Below, piece by piece: positions 31,083 to 38,022 of a DNA stretch of 38,022 bases (positions are counted from its first letter, which is position 1; each line of letters starts with the position of its first letter). The DNA is taken from contig CACYTU010000023.1 in NCBI GenBank assembly GCA_902777355.1, forward strand, positions 39,472 to 77,493, given 5' to 3'. A program made the translations under genes and the position numbers. The DNA is from an uncultured Lachnospiraceae bacterium. Its GTDB lineage: Bacteria; Bacillota; Clostridia; Lachnospirales; Lachnospiraceae. Under the pieces are notes generated by a model. The model was not told the DNA's origin, ran no database searches, and was given only the letters and a program-made list of their open reading frames with translations.

Positions 31083-33162
31083 CACTCAGCAGACCGCAGG
31101 CGCCGATACAGGCAATACAAATTTTTATACGAACAATACCGGCTTTTTCGCCAGACAGCGGGAGCTGTTCAAGCGCAGGCTCTGGCCGGCCGCCCTCACC
31201 TTTCTGGGTTTCCTTCTCTACAATGTGATCGGGCTTGCTACTGCCCTGTCCGCCGCAAATCAGGACGCGATCGGAGAGCGCATGTCCGCCGCGGAACGGA
31301 CTGTCCTCTTCCATGATGTGCTGAAAGGTATGCTGGGATACACGAACGTCTCTGTTATGATCATCCTGATCCCTGTTGCAGCTGTACTGGCGGTCGAGGG
31401 ATTTTCTTGGATGGACAGCCGGCGGCAGGTGGATTTTTATGAGAGCCAGCCCCTCTCCCGGGGGAAAAGATTCCTGGATATCTGCGTCAGCAGCTTCCTG
31501 TATTTCTTTTTCTCCTACGTGATCACACTGGAAGCCGGCCTTGTCATCGCGGGAATTTTCCACGCGCTTACAAGGGCTGTCCTTGCTGAGATAGTATGGA
31601 ATGCTGTCTGTACCGCCGCCCTGTTTCTGTCAGTGTACAGCCTGGGGGTCCTGGCTTCCATGCTGACCGGAAACATGATCGTCACCTGGCTTGCCTTCCT
31701 GGTAATGATCCTGTACGGTCCCATTTTCAAAGCAGTACTGGGCGGATACTGCAGCGAGTACCTGACGACTTACGGCGGAACCCCCGACGGGCTGTCCTGC
31801 GTCGATTTCCTGAACCCGGTCGTCCGGTACTTCGATTCGGCTCCCTATGATCTGAAAATGCCCCTGCTGCTGGCCGGAATCGCCGCTCTGCATTTTGCCC
31901 TGGCCTGGCTGAGCTACGGCATGCGGAAAAACGAACAGGCCGGAATCCCTGTGGTGTTTGGTCCTGTGAGGACTGTCGTGCGGATTGCCATGTCCGTGAT
32001 CGTGGGACTTGTGATCGGACTCTTCTTCACTGCCGTGAGGAATACAATCTTTATCATTCTGGTGTGGATATTCCTTTTTACTGTGATCACCGCCTGCATC
32101 ATGCAGATCATTTACGACCTGGATTTCCGGGCTCTGTTCCGCAGGCCTCTGGAGATCCTGGCATCCATGGCGATCGTCCTGCTGATCTTCCTCCTCTTCC
32201 TCTTCGACGCTGCCGGTTACGACAGGTTCGTCCCCGATCCGGACAAAGTAGAGGACGCTGCGCTGTACTGCACCAATGACGATATCGTGCATATCAGCGA
32301 CGAAGGCAAATACGATGACAACAATTCTTTCCCTGAAAAATATATGCATCTGACCAATGTCGAAGATGTCATCGCCCTCGCAAAATACGGCCAGGAATAC
32401 ACCAGGATCACAAAAGGAAATCCCGCCCTCTTCCCCTCCGGAAAGCTGTCCGGCGGCAGAGACAGCTATGAAGGCGCAAACGGCGGCATTGAAGATGGCA
32501 GCAGCGATATTCCTGCCGATGGCAGCGGCCTTCCTGAAAATGGCACCGGTCTTCCTGCCGGCCAGGCCGGGAACAATGTAAAGACTTCCTGGAATTTCAA
32601 GGTCCTCTACAGGATGAAAAACGGGAAAACAATATCCCGCGCTTTTATGATTCCTTCCGATGTCGATCCCGCCATGATGGATGCCGTGACCGGTACAAAA
32701 GAATACCGCGAGGGTACTTCCAACATCTATCACGACAAATATATGCTGGAAGCCCTGGGCGAATCCGCGAAGATTCAGCTTTCCTACACCAATGGCAGCG
32801 ATTTCCTGTCCGGTCCCTTCATAGACGAAAAGGATTATGAAGAATTCCGCAATGCCTATACCCTGGATCTGGAACAGTATTCCTTCAGCTTTGCAAGGCA
32901 GAACCGCCCGATCGGAAGCCTGGGGGTCAGCGCATCCATGATCAGTGAACGGGATGACATCCCGGCAGTCAGCTACAGTGTCTATTCCTCCTACAGCCAC
33001 ACGATTGACTTTTTGAAAAAGAAAGGCTGCTGGCTGGAACCCCTGGACCTCTCCAAAATCCCAACAGGGGAGTATGACAGCCTCACACCGCAGCAGCAGA
33101 AGCTGATTGATACCCTGGACACCGGCGTGCTCAGCAACACCTTTAACACCTTCAACTATTGA
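31054..33162 (+). CDS. ABC transporter permease, YtrC/YtrD-like
   Basis: A 702-residue membrane subunit. About ten hydrophobic segments span residues 45-400 in the N-terminal half (for example WPAALTFLGFLLYNVIGLA and the run near 340-395). The rest is a large hydrophilic, probably extracellular region that includes a Gly/Pro-rich loop near residues 470-500 built of 7-residue repeats (DGSGLPE/NGTGLPA). The start is ATG at 31054 with GGAGG nine bases upstream, overlapping the ATPase gene. Transport substrate is unknown. Confidence 0.85.
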   Translation: MTSRTSFSADTQQTAGADTGNTNFYTNNTGFFARQRELFKRRLWPAALTFLGFLLYNVIGLATALSAANQDAIGERMSAAERTVLFHDVLKGMLGYTNVSVMIILIPVAAVLAVEGFSWMDSRRQVDFYESQPLSRGKRFLDICVSSFLYFFFSYVITLEAGLVIAGIFHALTRAVLAEIVWNAVCTAALFLSVYSLGVLASMLTGNMIVTWLAFLVMILYGPIFKAVLGGYCSEYLTTYGGTPDGLSCVDFLNPVVRYFDSAPYDLKMPLLLAGIAALHFALAWLSYGMRKNEQAGIPVVFGPVRTVVRIAMSVIVGLVIGLFFTAVRNTIFIILVWIFLFTVITACIMQIIYDLDFRALFRRPLEILASMAIVLLIFLLFLFDAAGYDRFVPDPDKVEDAALYCTNDDIVHISDEGKYDDNNSFPEKYMHLTNVEDVIALAKYGQEYTRITKGNPALFPSGKLSGGRDSYEGANGGIEDGSSDIPADGSGLPENGTGLPAGQAGNNVKTSWNFKVLYRMKNGKTISRAFMIPSDVDPAMMDAVTGTKEYREGTSNIYHDKYMLEALGESAKIQLSYTNGSDFLSGPFIDEKDYEEFRNAYTLDLEQYSFSFARQNRPIGSLGVSASMISERDDIPAVSYSVYSSYSHTIDFLKKKGCWLEPLDLSKIPTGEYDSLTPQQQKLIDTLDTGVLSNTFNTFNY

Positions 33163-33174
33163 CCGCTTGATCAC

Positions 33175-33275
33175 TGCAGATTATTACTGGTTATTACTGC
33201 TTATTACTGGTTATTAACTGCTTATTACTGGTTATTAACTGCTTATTACTGGTTTTTACTTCTTATCACTGCTTA
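33175..33275. repeat. ~21-bp tandem repeat after the permease gene
   Basis: TTATTACTGGTTATTAACTGC repeats about four times with small changes, filling the gap up to the terminator. Confidence 0.85.
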
Positions 33276-33294
33276 TCACTGGTGTCATAAAACC

Positions 33295-33341
33295 AAAAAG
33301 CACGAAGCAGATCTGCCTTGGCAGTCTCTTCGTGCTTTTTT
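33295..33341. terminator. Bidirectional terminator of the ABC operon and HAD gene
   Basis: AAAAAGCACGAAG pairs with CTTCGTGCTTTTTT, with a second stem CTGCC/GGCAG inside. A-run and T-run on the two sides allow use in both directions. Confidence 0.92.
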
Positions 33342-33374
33342 GATCCACCTTATTAATATTAACCTTCCACAGCC

Positions 33375-33543
33375 GCTCACTGAAAGGTGCTTACAGTATG
33401 CCGCCCGCCCAAGGCGGCTTGGCAAAGGGTACTTACAATATGCCCCTCAATAAAAATTGCCATCTACAGCCGGCCACTGAATGCTGCTCTCCCAAAGCTG
33501 CTCTTCCAAGGCGGCTTGCCAAAGGACGCTTACAATATGCCGC
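33375..33543. repeat. Diverged repeats before the HAD gene stop
   Basis: Blocks of the type CAAGGCGGCTTGsCAAAGG followed by ACTTACAATATGCC recur at 33411 and 33509 with poorer copies between. Confidence 0.6.
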
Positions 33544-34617
33544 TCACTCCAGGCCGCCGTCCGAACCCTTCTGCTGTCTGTGCCACTCGCGCATGTCCGC
33601 GGGCTTCACCTTGCGGTAATCGGAAAAAACGATTGGGGCCAGCGAAAGCTCCGACGGAAGCTCCGACCCGTCAAAACCCGCGCAGGCCATACCCGCGCTG
33701 AGTGCTCCCTGCAGCCCGTTTCCGGCATCTTCGACGACCAGGCAGTCCGCGGGGGCAATCCCCAGTTTCTTTGCTGCCAGCAAAAAGACATCCGGAGCCG
33801 GCTTTCCGTTGTCACAGTCCTCTGATGTCGCGATCTCCTCGACGAATTCTTCGATTCCCAGCAGTTTTAGGTTTTCCCGCACGATCCTGACCAGAGATCC
33901 GGTTGCCACTGCGATTCTGATATTCTCCGTCCTCAGCGCCCCCATCAGTTCCCTCACTCCGGGAAATGCCTTGACACCGTTTTTTTCAATATACAAATCA
34001 TATTCCGCCCAGTGGAGACGCTCCAGTTCGGCAGACAAAGCGGACTTCACCTGTTCCGGCACCTCCCGTCCTGAGCGGCCCTGCTCTGAGCTTGAGCTGC
34101 TCTTGCCTGAGCGGTTCTGTTCTGAGCTTGAGCTGCTCTTGCCTGAGCAGCCCTGCTCTGAGCTTGAGCTGCTCTTGCCTGAGCGGTCCTGTTCTGAGCT
34201 TGAGCTGCTCTTGCCTGAGCGGTCCTGTTCTGAGCTGCCCTGTTCAAAGCAGCCCTGTCCTGAGCCATCCTGTTCAGAGCATCCCTCTCCTGAGCTATCC
34301 TGCCCGGAAAGCCCGTGCCGCCTCGACTCCTCTCCGATATTTCCCTGCGGCTTTGCTCCCGAATCCTCTACAGACGGCAGCACCTCGTCGGATGCCATTC
34401 CCCATTTCCGGGCAAGGGACATCAGATTTCCGCTGTCCATTTCGTCCATCATCATGGGCCACATCTTCTGATCCGGTATTCCGCAGTACTTCAGATACTC
34501 CTCCGGAGTCTGCTCCCACCCGAGTTCTCTTTTTAAAATATCATTTATCACAATATAGTGAATGACTTCTGAATCCAGAAGTGTTCCGTCCATATCAAAA
34601 ATCACAGCTCGAAGCAT
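33544..34617 (-). CDS. HAD-family phosphatase / beta-phosphoglucomutase-like
   Basis: A 357-residue HAD hydrolase, usually about 215 in this subgroup. Motif I is FDMDGTLLDSE (Asp8 and Asp10), motif II is VATGSLVRI, and motifs III/IV are GKPAPDVFLLAAKKLGIAPADCLVVEDAGNG. The cap domain is split after GMASDEVLP by about 120 Ser/Gln/Gly-rich residues, of which four to five are 12-residue repeats (SEQDRSGKSSSS). The family dephosphorylates sugar phosphates. The ATG at 34617 was chosen for AAAGGA and the family start MLRAVIFDMDG. Confidence 0.85.
   Translation of the reverse strand: MLRAVIFDMDGTLLDSEVIHYIVINDILKRELGWEQTPEEYLKYCGIPDQKMWPMMMDEMDSGNLMSLARKWGMASDEVLPSVEDSGAKPQGNIGEESRRHGLSGQDSSGEGCSEQDGSGQGCFEQGSSEQDRSGKSSSSSEQDRSGKSSSSSEQGCSGKSSSSSEQNRSGKSSSSSEQGRSGREVPEQVKSALSAELERLHWAEYDLYIEKNGVKAFPGVRELMGALRTENIRIAVATGSLVRIVRENLKLLGIEEFVEEIATSEDCDNGKPAPDVFLLAAKKLGIAPADCLVVEDAGNGLQGALSAGMACAGFDGSELPSELSLAPIVFSDYRKVKPADMREWHRQQKGSDGGLE
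34070..34320 (-). repeat. 36-bp coding repeat in the HAD cap insertion
   Basis: Units of 36 bp code for SEQDRSGKSSSS; the strict array is about 34075-34235 and decays to 34320. Confidence 0.9.
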
Positions 34618-34775
34618 TGAATTTCCTTTCCTCATTACTGCAAAGAACGCATTTGAACATCTTTCCGGTTCTGCCTGACCGAGCTGTTGTTCCTTATTTT
34701 CGCCTGATTTCCTGATGTGCAAACCTTCAGACGGGCAGAGGGTATTTTATTCCCCGCCGGATACCATTCCTGTTT

Positions 34776-35987
34776 TTAATCTGTCCCGCCGCCTGTATCT
34801 TTTGTATATTTTCTCCCCTTGGAGAGCAGGAAGGCCCTGTCTCCCTCTTTCAGGACAAGGTCATCCCAGGGGCTCATCACCGCGCCTGCCCGCTTGATCA
34901 TAACAAAATAGCTCTGACGCGATATGTCGATATCGCCTATCTTTGTGCCGTTCCAGGGATGATTTTTGCGGAGGGTGATTTCCCTGACAGTGACCGGCAT
35001 CTCATTTCCTGCCGTTTCCGCTCCCAGCGTGATCAGGTCCCCTGCAATGAGCACCACATCTCCGTTGGGTATAATCAGCTTGTCTCCTCTCTGAATGGCT
35101 GCGACCAAACATCCCTGGGGAAGACCCAGATTTCTCAAAGCTTTACCGACCCAGGAATCGTGCCGGTTAAGAATAAAGCGCACGAAGCGGATGTTCTGCT
35201 CTACGCCGTAATCCCCCAGCTTTTTAAACTGGGAATACTGCTCGACAAATCCCGCGGAAATAATACCTGTTGGAATAGCGACCATGCCGACGCCAAGGAA
35301 AGTTATGATAATGCTGAAAACCCGTCCCAGCGTGGTGACCGGATAAATATCACCATATCCAACAGTCAGCAGTGTAGAGGCTGACCACCAGATTCCGGAA
35401 AAAGCGTTCTGAAAGACCTCCGGCTGTGCCTCGTGCTCCAGACTGTACATGCACAGGCTGGAGGCAAGCATCAGGGTGAGGATAATGAACACCGACGAAA
35501 GCAGCTGCTGTTTTTTACTGACAATGACTTCCGTGATGACATTCAGGGAATCATAATAGGCATTGATCCTGAACAGCCTGAAGATCCTGGCCACCCGGAA
35601 CATACGGAAGACCGCCAGCCCCGACGGGAAAAACCAGGGCAGGTAGTAGGGCAGGAAAGACAGGAGGTCGATAATGCCGGCCGCCGAAAAGATATAGCGG
35701 ATAAGTGAATCCCTTTCATTGGACTCAGGATAGAGATAATTGGCAGTGATCAGCCTCAGCACATAGTCAATTCCGAAAAACAGAACCGTAACCTGTTCAA
35801 TCGTCAACAGCAGGCCGCCATATACGGCGGTAATATTATCAAAAGTCATCAGGATACTCGCGGCCAGATTGAGAATCAGCGCACCTGTGCTGATCACATC
35901 ATAAGCCTGATTGACGGGCTCATCGACAACGCCGACTGAGACCATCCTGAATAGTTTTTCTCTGGAAAAAGGACCTGATTTTTTCAT
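34776..35987 (-). CDS. Voltage-gated-type potassium channel with RCK-like C-terminus
   Basis: A 403-residue six-transmembrane K+ channel. The S4 helix (residues 128-140) has regularly spaced arginines, FRMFRVARIFRLFR, as a voltage sensor. The selectivity filter is TVGYGD at 208-213. After S6 (FSIIITFLGVGMVAIPTGIISAGF) there are regulatory segments with TrkA-C/RCK-C features (LIIPNGDVVLIAGDLITLGA; LVLKEGDRAFLL). It starts 29 bases after pepT, so it probably shares that transcript. A channel of this kind would set membrane potential. Confidence 0.9.
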   Translation of the reverse strand: MKKSGPFSREKLFRMVSVGVVDEPVNQAYDVISTGALILNLAASILMTFDNITAVYGGLLLTIEQVTVLFFGIDYVLRLITANYLYPESNERDSLIRYIFSAAGIIDLLSFLPYYLPWFFPSGLAVFRMFRVARIFRLFRINAYYDSLNVITEVIVSKKQQLLSSVFIILTLMLASSLCMYSLEHEAQPEVFQNAFSGIWWSASTLLTVGYGDIYPVTTLGRVFSIIITFLGVGMVAIPTGIISAGFVEQYSQFKKLGDYGVEQNIRFVRFILNRHDSWVGKALRNLGLPQGCLVAAIQRGDKLIIPNGDVVLIAGDLITLGAETAGNEMPVTVREITLRKNHPWNGTKIGDIDISRQSYFVMIKRAGAVMSPWDDLVLKEGDRAFLLSKGRKYTKDTGGGTD

Positions 35988-36016
35988 AACTTCCGTACCA
36001 TGCTTCGTTCCACAAA

Positions 36017-37267
36017 TTAAGTATTATTGAAACTGCCCTCTGCTTCGCGCATCCCCGAAAAAATACTGACCAGATGGATCAGAATGTCCACACATGTGTC
36101 CATCTCTTCCGCGACTGCGTGTTCATAGAAGCCGTGATAGGCATATACGCCTGTTCCGAGATTTGGACAGGGAAGTCCGCGGAAGGAAAGCTGGGCTCCG
36201 TCGGTCCCGCCTCTCACCGGTTCAGAGAAAGGTTCAAGGCCGGCTTTGCGGATCGCGCTTTCAGCAGCCTCCACAACTTCGGGGTGCTTTGCGATCACCT
36301 CAGCCATGTTACGGTACTGGTCCATAATCCGGCAGCTGATTGTCCCCTCACCGTACTTACTGTTGAGAGCCTGGACAATGCCAAGCATTTTCTGCTTTCT
36401 TTTTTCGAACAGTTCCGCGTCATGATCCCGGAGGATATAGTCGGAAGAAGCCTCACTCACATTTCCCCGCATACCGGTCAGATGATAGAACCCCTCCCTG
36501 CCATCTGTTTTCTCCGGTACCTGATCGGTGGGAAGCATTGAATCTGCTTCCATGATCACTTTCATGGCGTTGATCATCTTTCCTTTAGCGCAGCCGGGGT
36601 GTACTGAAATACCGTGGGCAGTCAGATGTGCCGCAGCTGCGTTAAAAGTCTCATATTCCAGTTCTGCCGGCACAGAGCCGTCCACAGTGTAAGCAAGATC
36701 CGCCCCAAACCGCTTCAAATCCAGAAGGGCGGCGCCGTGGCCGATTTCCTCATCGGGGGTAAAACAAACGCTGATTCTTCCGTGAGGAATTTTTTCCCGG
36801 ATCAGGCGCTGGCATAATGTCATAATCGCGGCAATTCCGGCCTTATCATCAGCCCCCAATACAGATGTACCATCTGTCGTAATGATCGTCTTTCCCACGC
36901 AGTCCTTTAAATGAGGAAAAAGATCCGGATCCAGAACACGTCCGGAATCGCCCAATGCGATCCTGCCGCCATCGTATTTTTCAATCAACTGGGGATGAGT
37001 GTCAGTACCACCGCAGTCATCAACAGTATCCAGGTGAGCGATAAAACCGATTGCCCTGCACTTTTCATAGCCCGGTGAAGCAGGCAGAAATCCGTATGTA
37101 TAGGCGTGCTCATCCACAGAAACATCGGAGAGTCCCAAATCCTTCATCTCCTCCGCCAGGAGAAAAGCCAGTTCAAACTCCCCCTGGCCGGTAGGGGTCA
37201 TATCCCCGTCTTCATAGCTGGTCGTATTGATCAAGACATATTTCAATAAACGCTCATATGCTCTCAT
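36017..37267 (-). CDS. pepT: Peptidase T (tripeptide aminopeptidase)
   Basis: A 416-residue M20B metallopeptidase that releases the N-terminal residue from tripeptides in the cytoplasm. Zinc ligands match Salmonella PepT numbering: His78 and Asp80 in FIAHLDTVDD, then TSVLGADDKAG with the shared Asp, DEEIGHGA with the catalytic glutamate, and the C-terminal GVYAYHGFYEHA. The ATG at 37267 was chosen over an upstream GTG because GGAG lies nine bases away. Upstream, the leader has three copies of AAAATTGTTTAGGT. Confidence 0.95.
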   Translation of the reverse strand: MRAYERLLKYVLINTTSYEDGDMTPTGQGEFELAFLLAEEMKDLGLSDVSVDEHAYTYGFLPASPGYEKCRAIGFIAHLDTVDDCGGTDTHPQLIEKYDGGRIALGDSGRVLDPDLFPHLKDCVGKTIITTDGTSVLGADDKAGIAAIMTLCQRLIREKIPHGRISVCFTPDEEIGHGAALLDLKRFGADLAYTVDGSVPAELEYETFNAAAAHLTAHGISVHPGCAKGKMINAMKVIMEADSMLPTDQVPEKTDGREGFYHLTGMRGNVSEASSDYILRDHDAELFEKRKQKMLGIVQALNSKYGEGTISCRIMDQYRNMAEVIAKHPEVVEAAESAIRKAGLEPFSEPVRGGTDGAQLSFRGLPCPNLGTGVYAYHGFYEHAVAEEMDTCVDILIHLVSIFSGMREAEGSFNNT

Positions 37268-37296
37268 GATGATTATCTCCACAGGACTGATTTCAG

Positions 37297-37342
37297 ATGA
37301 AAAATTGTTTAGGTAAAATTGTTTAGGTTAAAAATTGTTTAG
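37297..37342. repeat. Short repeat in the pepT leader
   Basis: AAAATTGTTTAGGT occurs three times at 14-17-bp steps about 30-75 bases upstream of the pepT start. Confidence 0.7.
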
Positions 37343-37462
37343 GCTGTCAGGCAGATCAGGGCCTGTAAAAGTCCCTGGTGCGGTCACGCACTAATCTGGA
37401 AGAACCGGCATAACGGGTCCCGCTCTAATGATGATAGCATCAGTATGGTATTGCAGACAAAC

Positions 37463-37498
37463 AAAAAAAACGGAATTCCTGATTTCTCAAGAATTCCG
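37463..37498 (-). terminator. Terminator after tRNA-Cys
   Basis: CGGAATTC and GAATTCCG form an 8-bp stem followed on the minus strand by eight T residues. It ends the rRNA/tRNA transcript. Confidence 0.85.
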
Positions 37499-37506
37499 GT
37501 TTTCAG

Positions 37507-37577
37507 AGGTGCCAACCAGATTTGAACTGGTGATCAAGGTGTTGCAGACCTTTGCCTTACCGCTTGGCTATGGCACC
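37507..37577 (-). tRNA. tRNA-Cys (GCA)
   Basis: The acceptor stem GGTGCCA pairs with TGGCACC; the anticodon loop contains GCA; the T-loop is TTCAAAT. CCA is not encoded. Confidence 0.94.
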
Positions 37578-37584
37578 ATATGAA

Positions 37585-37656
37585 TGACTCCGACGGGAAT
37601 CGAACCCGTGTTACCGCCGTGAAAGGGCGATGTCTTAACCTCTTGACCACGGAGCC
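37585..37656 (-). tRNA. tRNA-Glu (TTC)
   Basis: The acceptor GGCTCCG pairs with CGGAGTC; anticodon TTC sits in CTTTCAC; T-loop TTCGATT. Discriminator is A, and CCA is not encoded. Confidence 0.94.
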
Positions 37657-37715
37657 GAATACCTGCAGATGTGCATTGTCATTTTGAAGATCCCCGCAGC
37701 AGCGGTTTTCTCCAG

Positions 37716-37787
37716 CGCCTCGAGCAGGGCTCGAACCTGCAACACCGCGGTTAACAGCCGCGTGCTCTACCATTGAGCTATCAAGGC
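37716..37787 (-). tRNA. tRNA-Asn (GTT)
   Basis: The acceptor GCCTTGA pairs with TCGAGGC; anticodon GTT sits in CTGTTAAC; T-loop TTCGAGC; discriminator G. It is the first tRNA after the 23S end. Confidence 0.95.
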
Positions 37788-37987
37788 ATATATAAATGAT
37801 TACAGAACTATCTGATTATATAGATTAAGAAGCCTGAAACGGGCTTCTCTCTTCTATACCTATCATTCAGCATCTATAATCGTTCATACCTTCAAAACTG
37901 AATAAGAGAAGTGACACATCTCGCAGCTGAGCAGTGTCGCTTACACAAGACCGGCTCACAGCCTCGCGGCCGTTGTGCCTGAACTTG

Positions 37988-38022
37988 AGGATAAGCAACC
38001 GACCTATTAGTACGCGTCAGCT
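37988..38022 (-). rRNA. 23S rRNA, 3' end (partial)
   Basis: The minus strand reads AGCTGACGCGTACTAATAGG then TCGGTTGC, which is the conserved 3' end of Firmicutes 23S rRNA. Most of the gene is outside the window. The spacer to tRNA-Asn contains TTCAGTTTTGAAGG, a motif common next to Firmicutes rRNA genes. Confidence 0.9.

Noticed and set aside
31630-33174. Minus-strand open frame opposite the ABC permease
   Set aside because: Shadow of the permease gene, which overlaps its ATPase partner and has GGAGG.

Overview
The window looks like chromosome from a GC-rich member of the Clostridia, most likely Lachnospiraceae. The evidence is strong AGGAGG-type ribosome binding sites, sigma-A-type promoters, a CIRCE/HrcA site, an HprK/P–Crh-type branch linked to whiA and rapZ, a YtrA-type GntR/ABC operon, and a Firmicutes-like 23S 3' end followed by tRNAs. 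I could not assign a genus. Nothing in the window looks like a phage, plasmid or intact insertion sequence. Almost everything is core or housekeeping gene content.

Layout. 99-6048 (all minus): an S1-domain RNA-binding protein, a membrane-anchored protein with a long hexapeptide repeat, UppP, a PLP aminotransferase, and a GNAT acetyltransferase with its own promoter. 6300-6480 holds a possible plus-strand small RNA. 6641-14870 (minus) is one long probable operon read uvrC, ATP-grasp-like gene, hprK, murB, rapZ, whiA, crh-like HPr; it ends in a clear terminator at 6535-6571. 14871-15803 is a gene-free block of duplicated and hairpin-rich DNA. 15804-19288 (minus) holds ftsH and a CIRCE-controlled hsp20. 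19701-21187 (plus) holds degV and a MarR regulator. 21616-22593 (minus) is a long-chain prenyl diphosphate synthase, followed by a plus-strand MATE transporter. 24800-28954 (minus) holds an AlkD-like gene, a small anchored protein, lepB with a coiled-coil partner, and nadE. 29685-33162 (plus) is a GntR/ABC ATPase/ABC permease operon with a visible operator. 33544-37267 (minus) holds a HAD phosphatase, a voltage-gated-type K+ channel and pepT. 37507-38022 (minus) is the tail of an rRNA operon (23S 3' end) followed by tRNA-Asn, tRNA-Glu and tRNA-Cys.

The most unusual property is the density of tandem repeats. Many intergenic gaps carry their own array, with a unit and sequence not shared with other loci (exact or near-exact periods of 20, 28, 32, 35, 36-37, 50 and 138 bp). 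Conserved enzymes also carry in-frame arrays in surface loops or tails. Coding periods are multiples of three (15, 18, 21, 36, 39, 60 bp), while most intergenic ones are not. Arrays sit in 5' UTRs, next to promoters, and even run into the 3' end of a gene. A second point of interest is the Crh-like HPr, which has Glu in place of the phosphorylatable His15 but keeps the HprK target Ser46. Its gene lies in the same operon as hprK.
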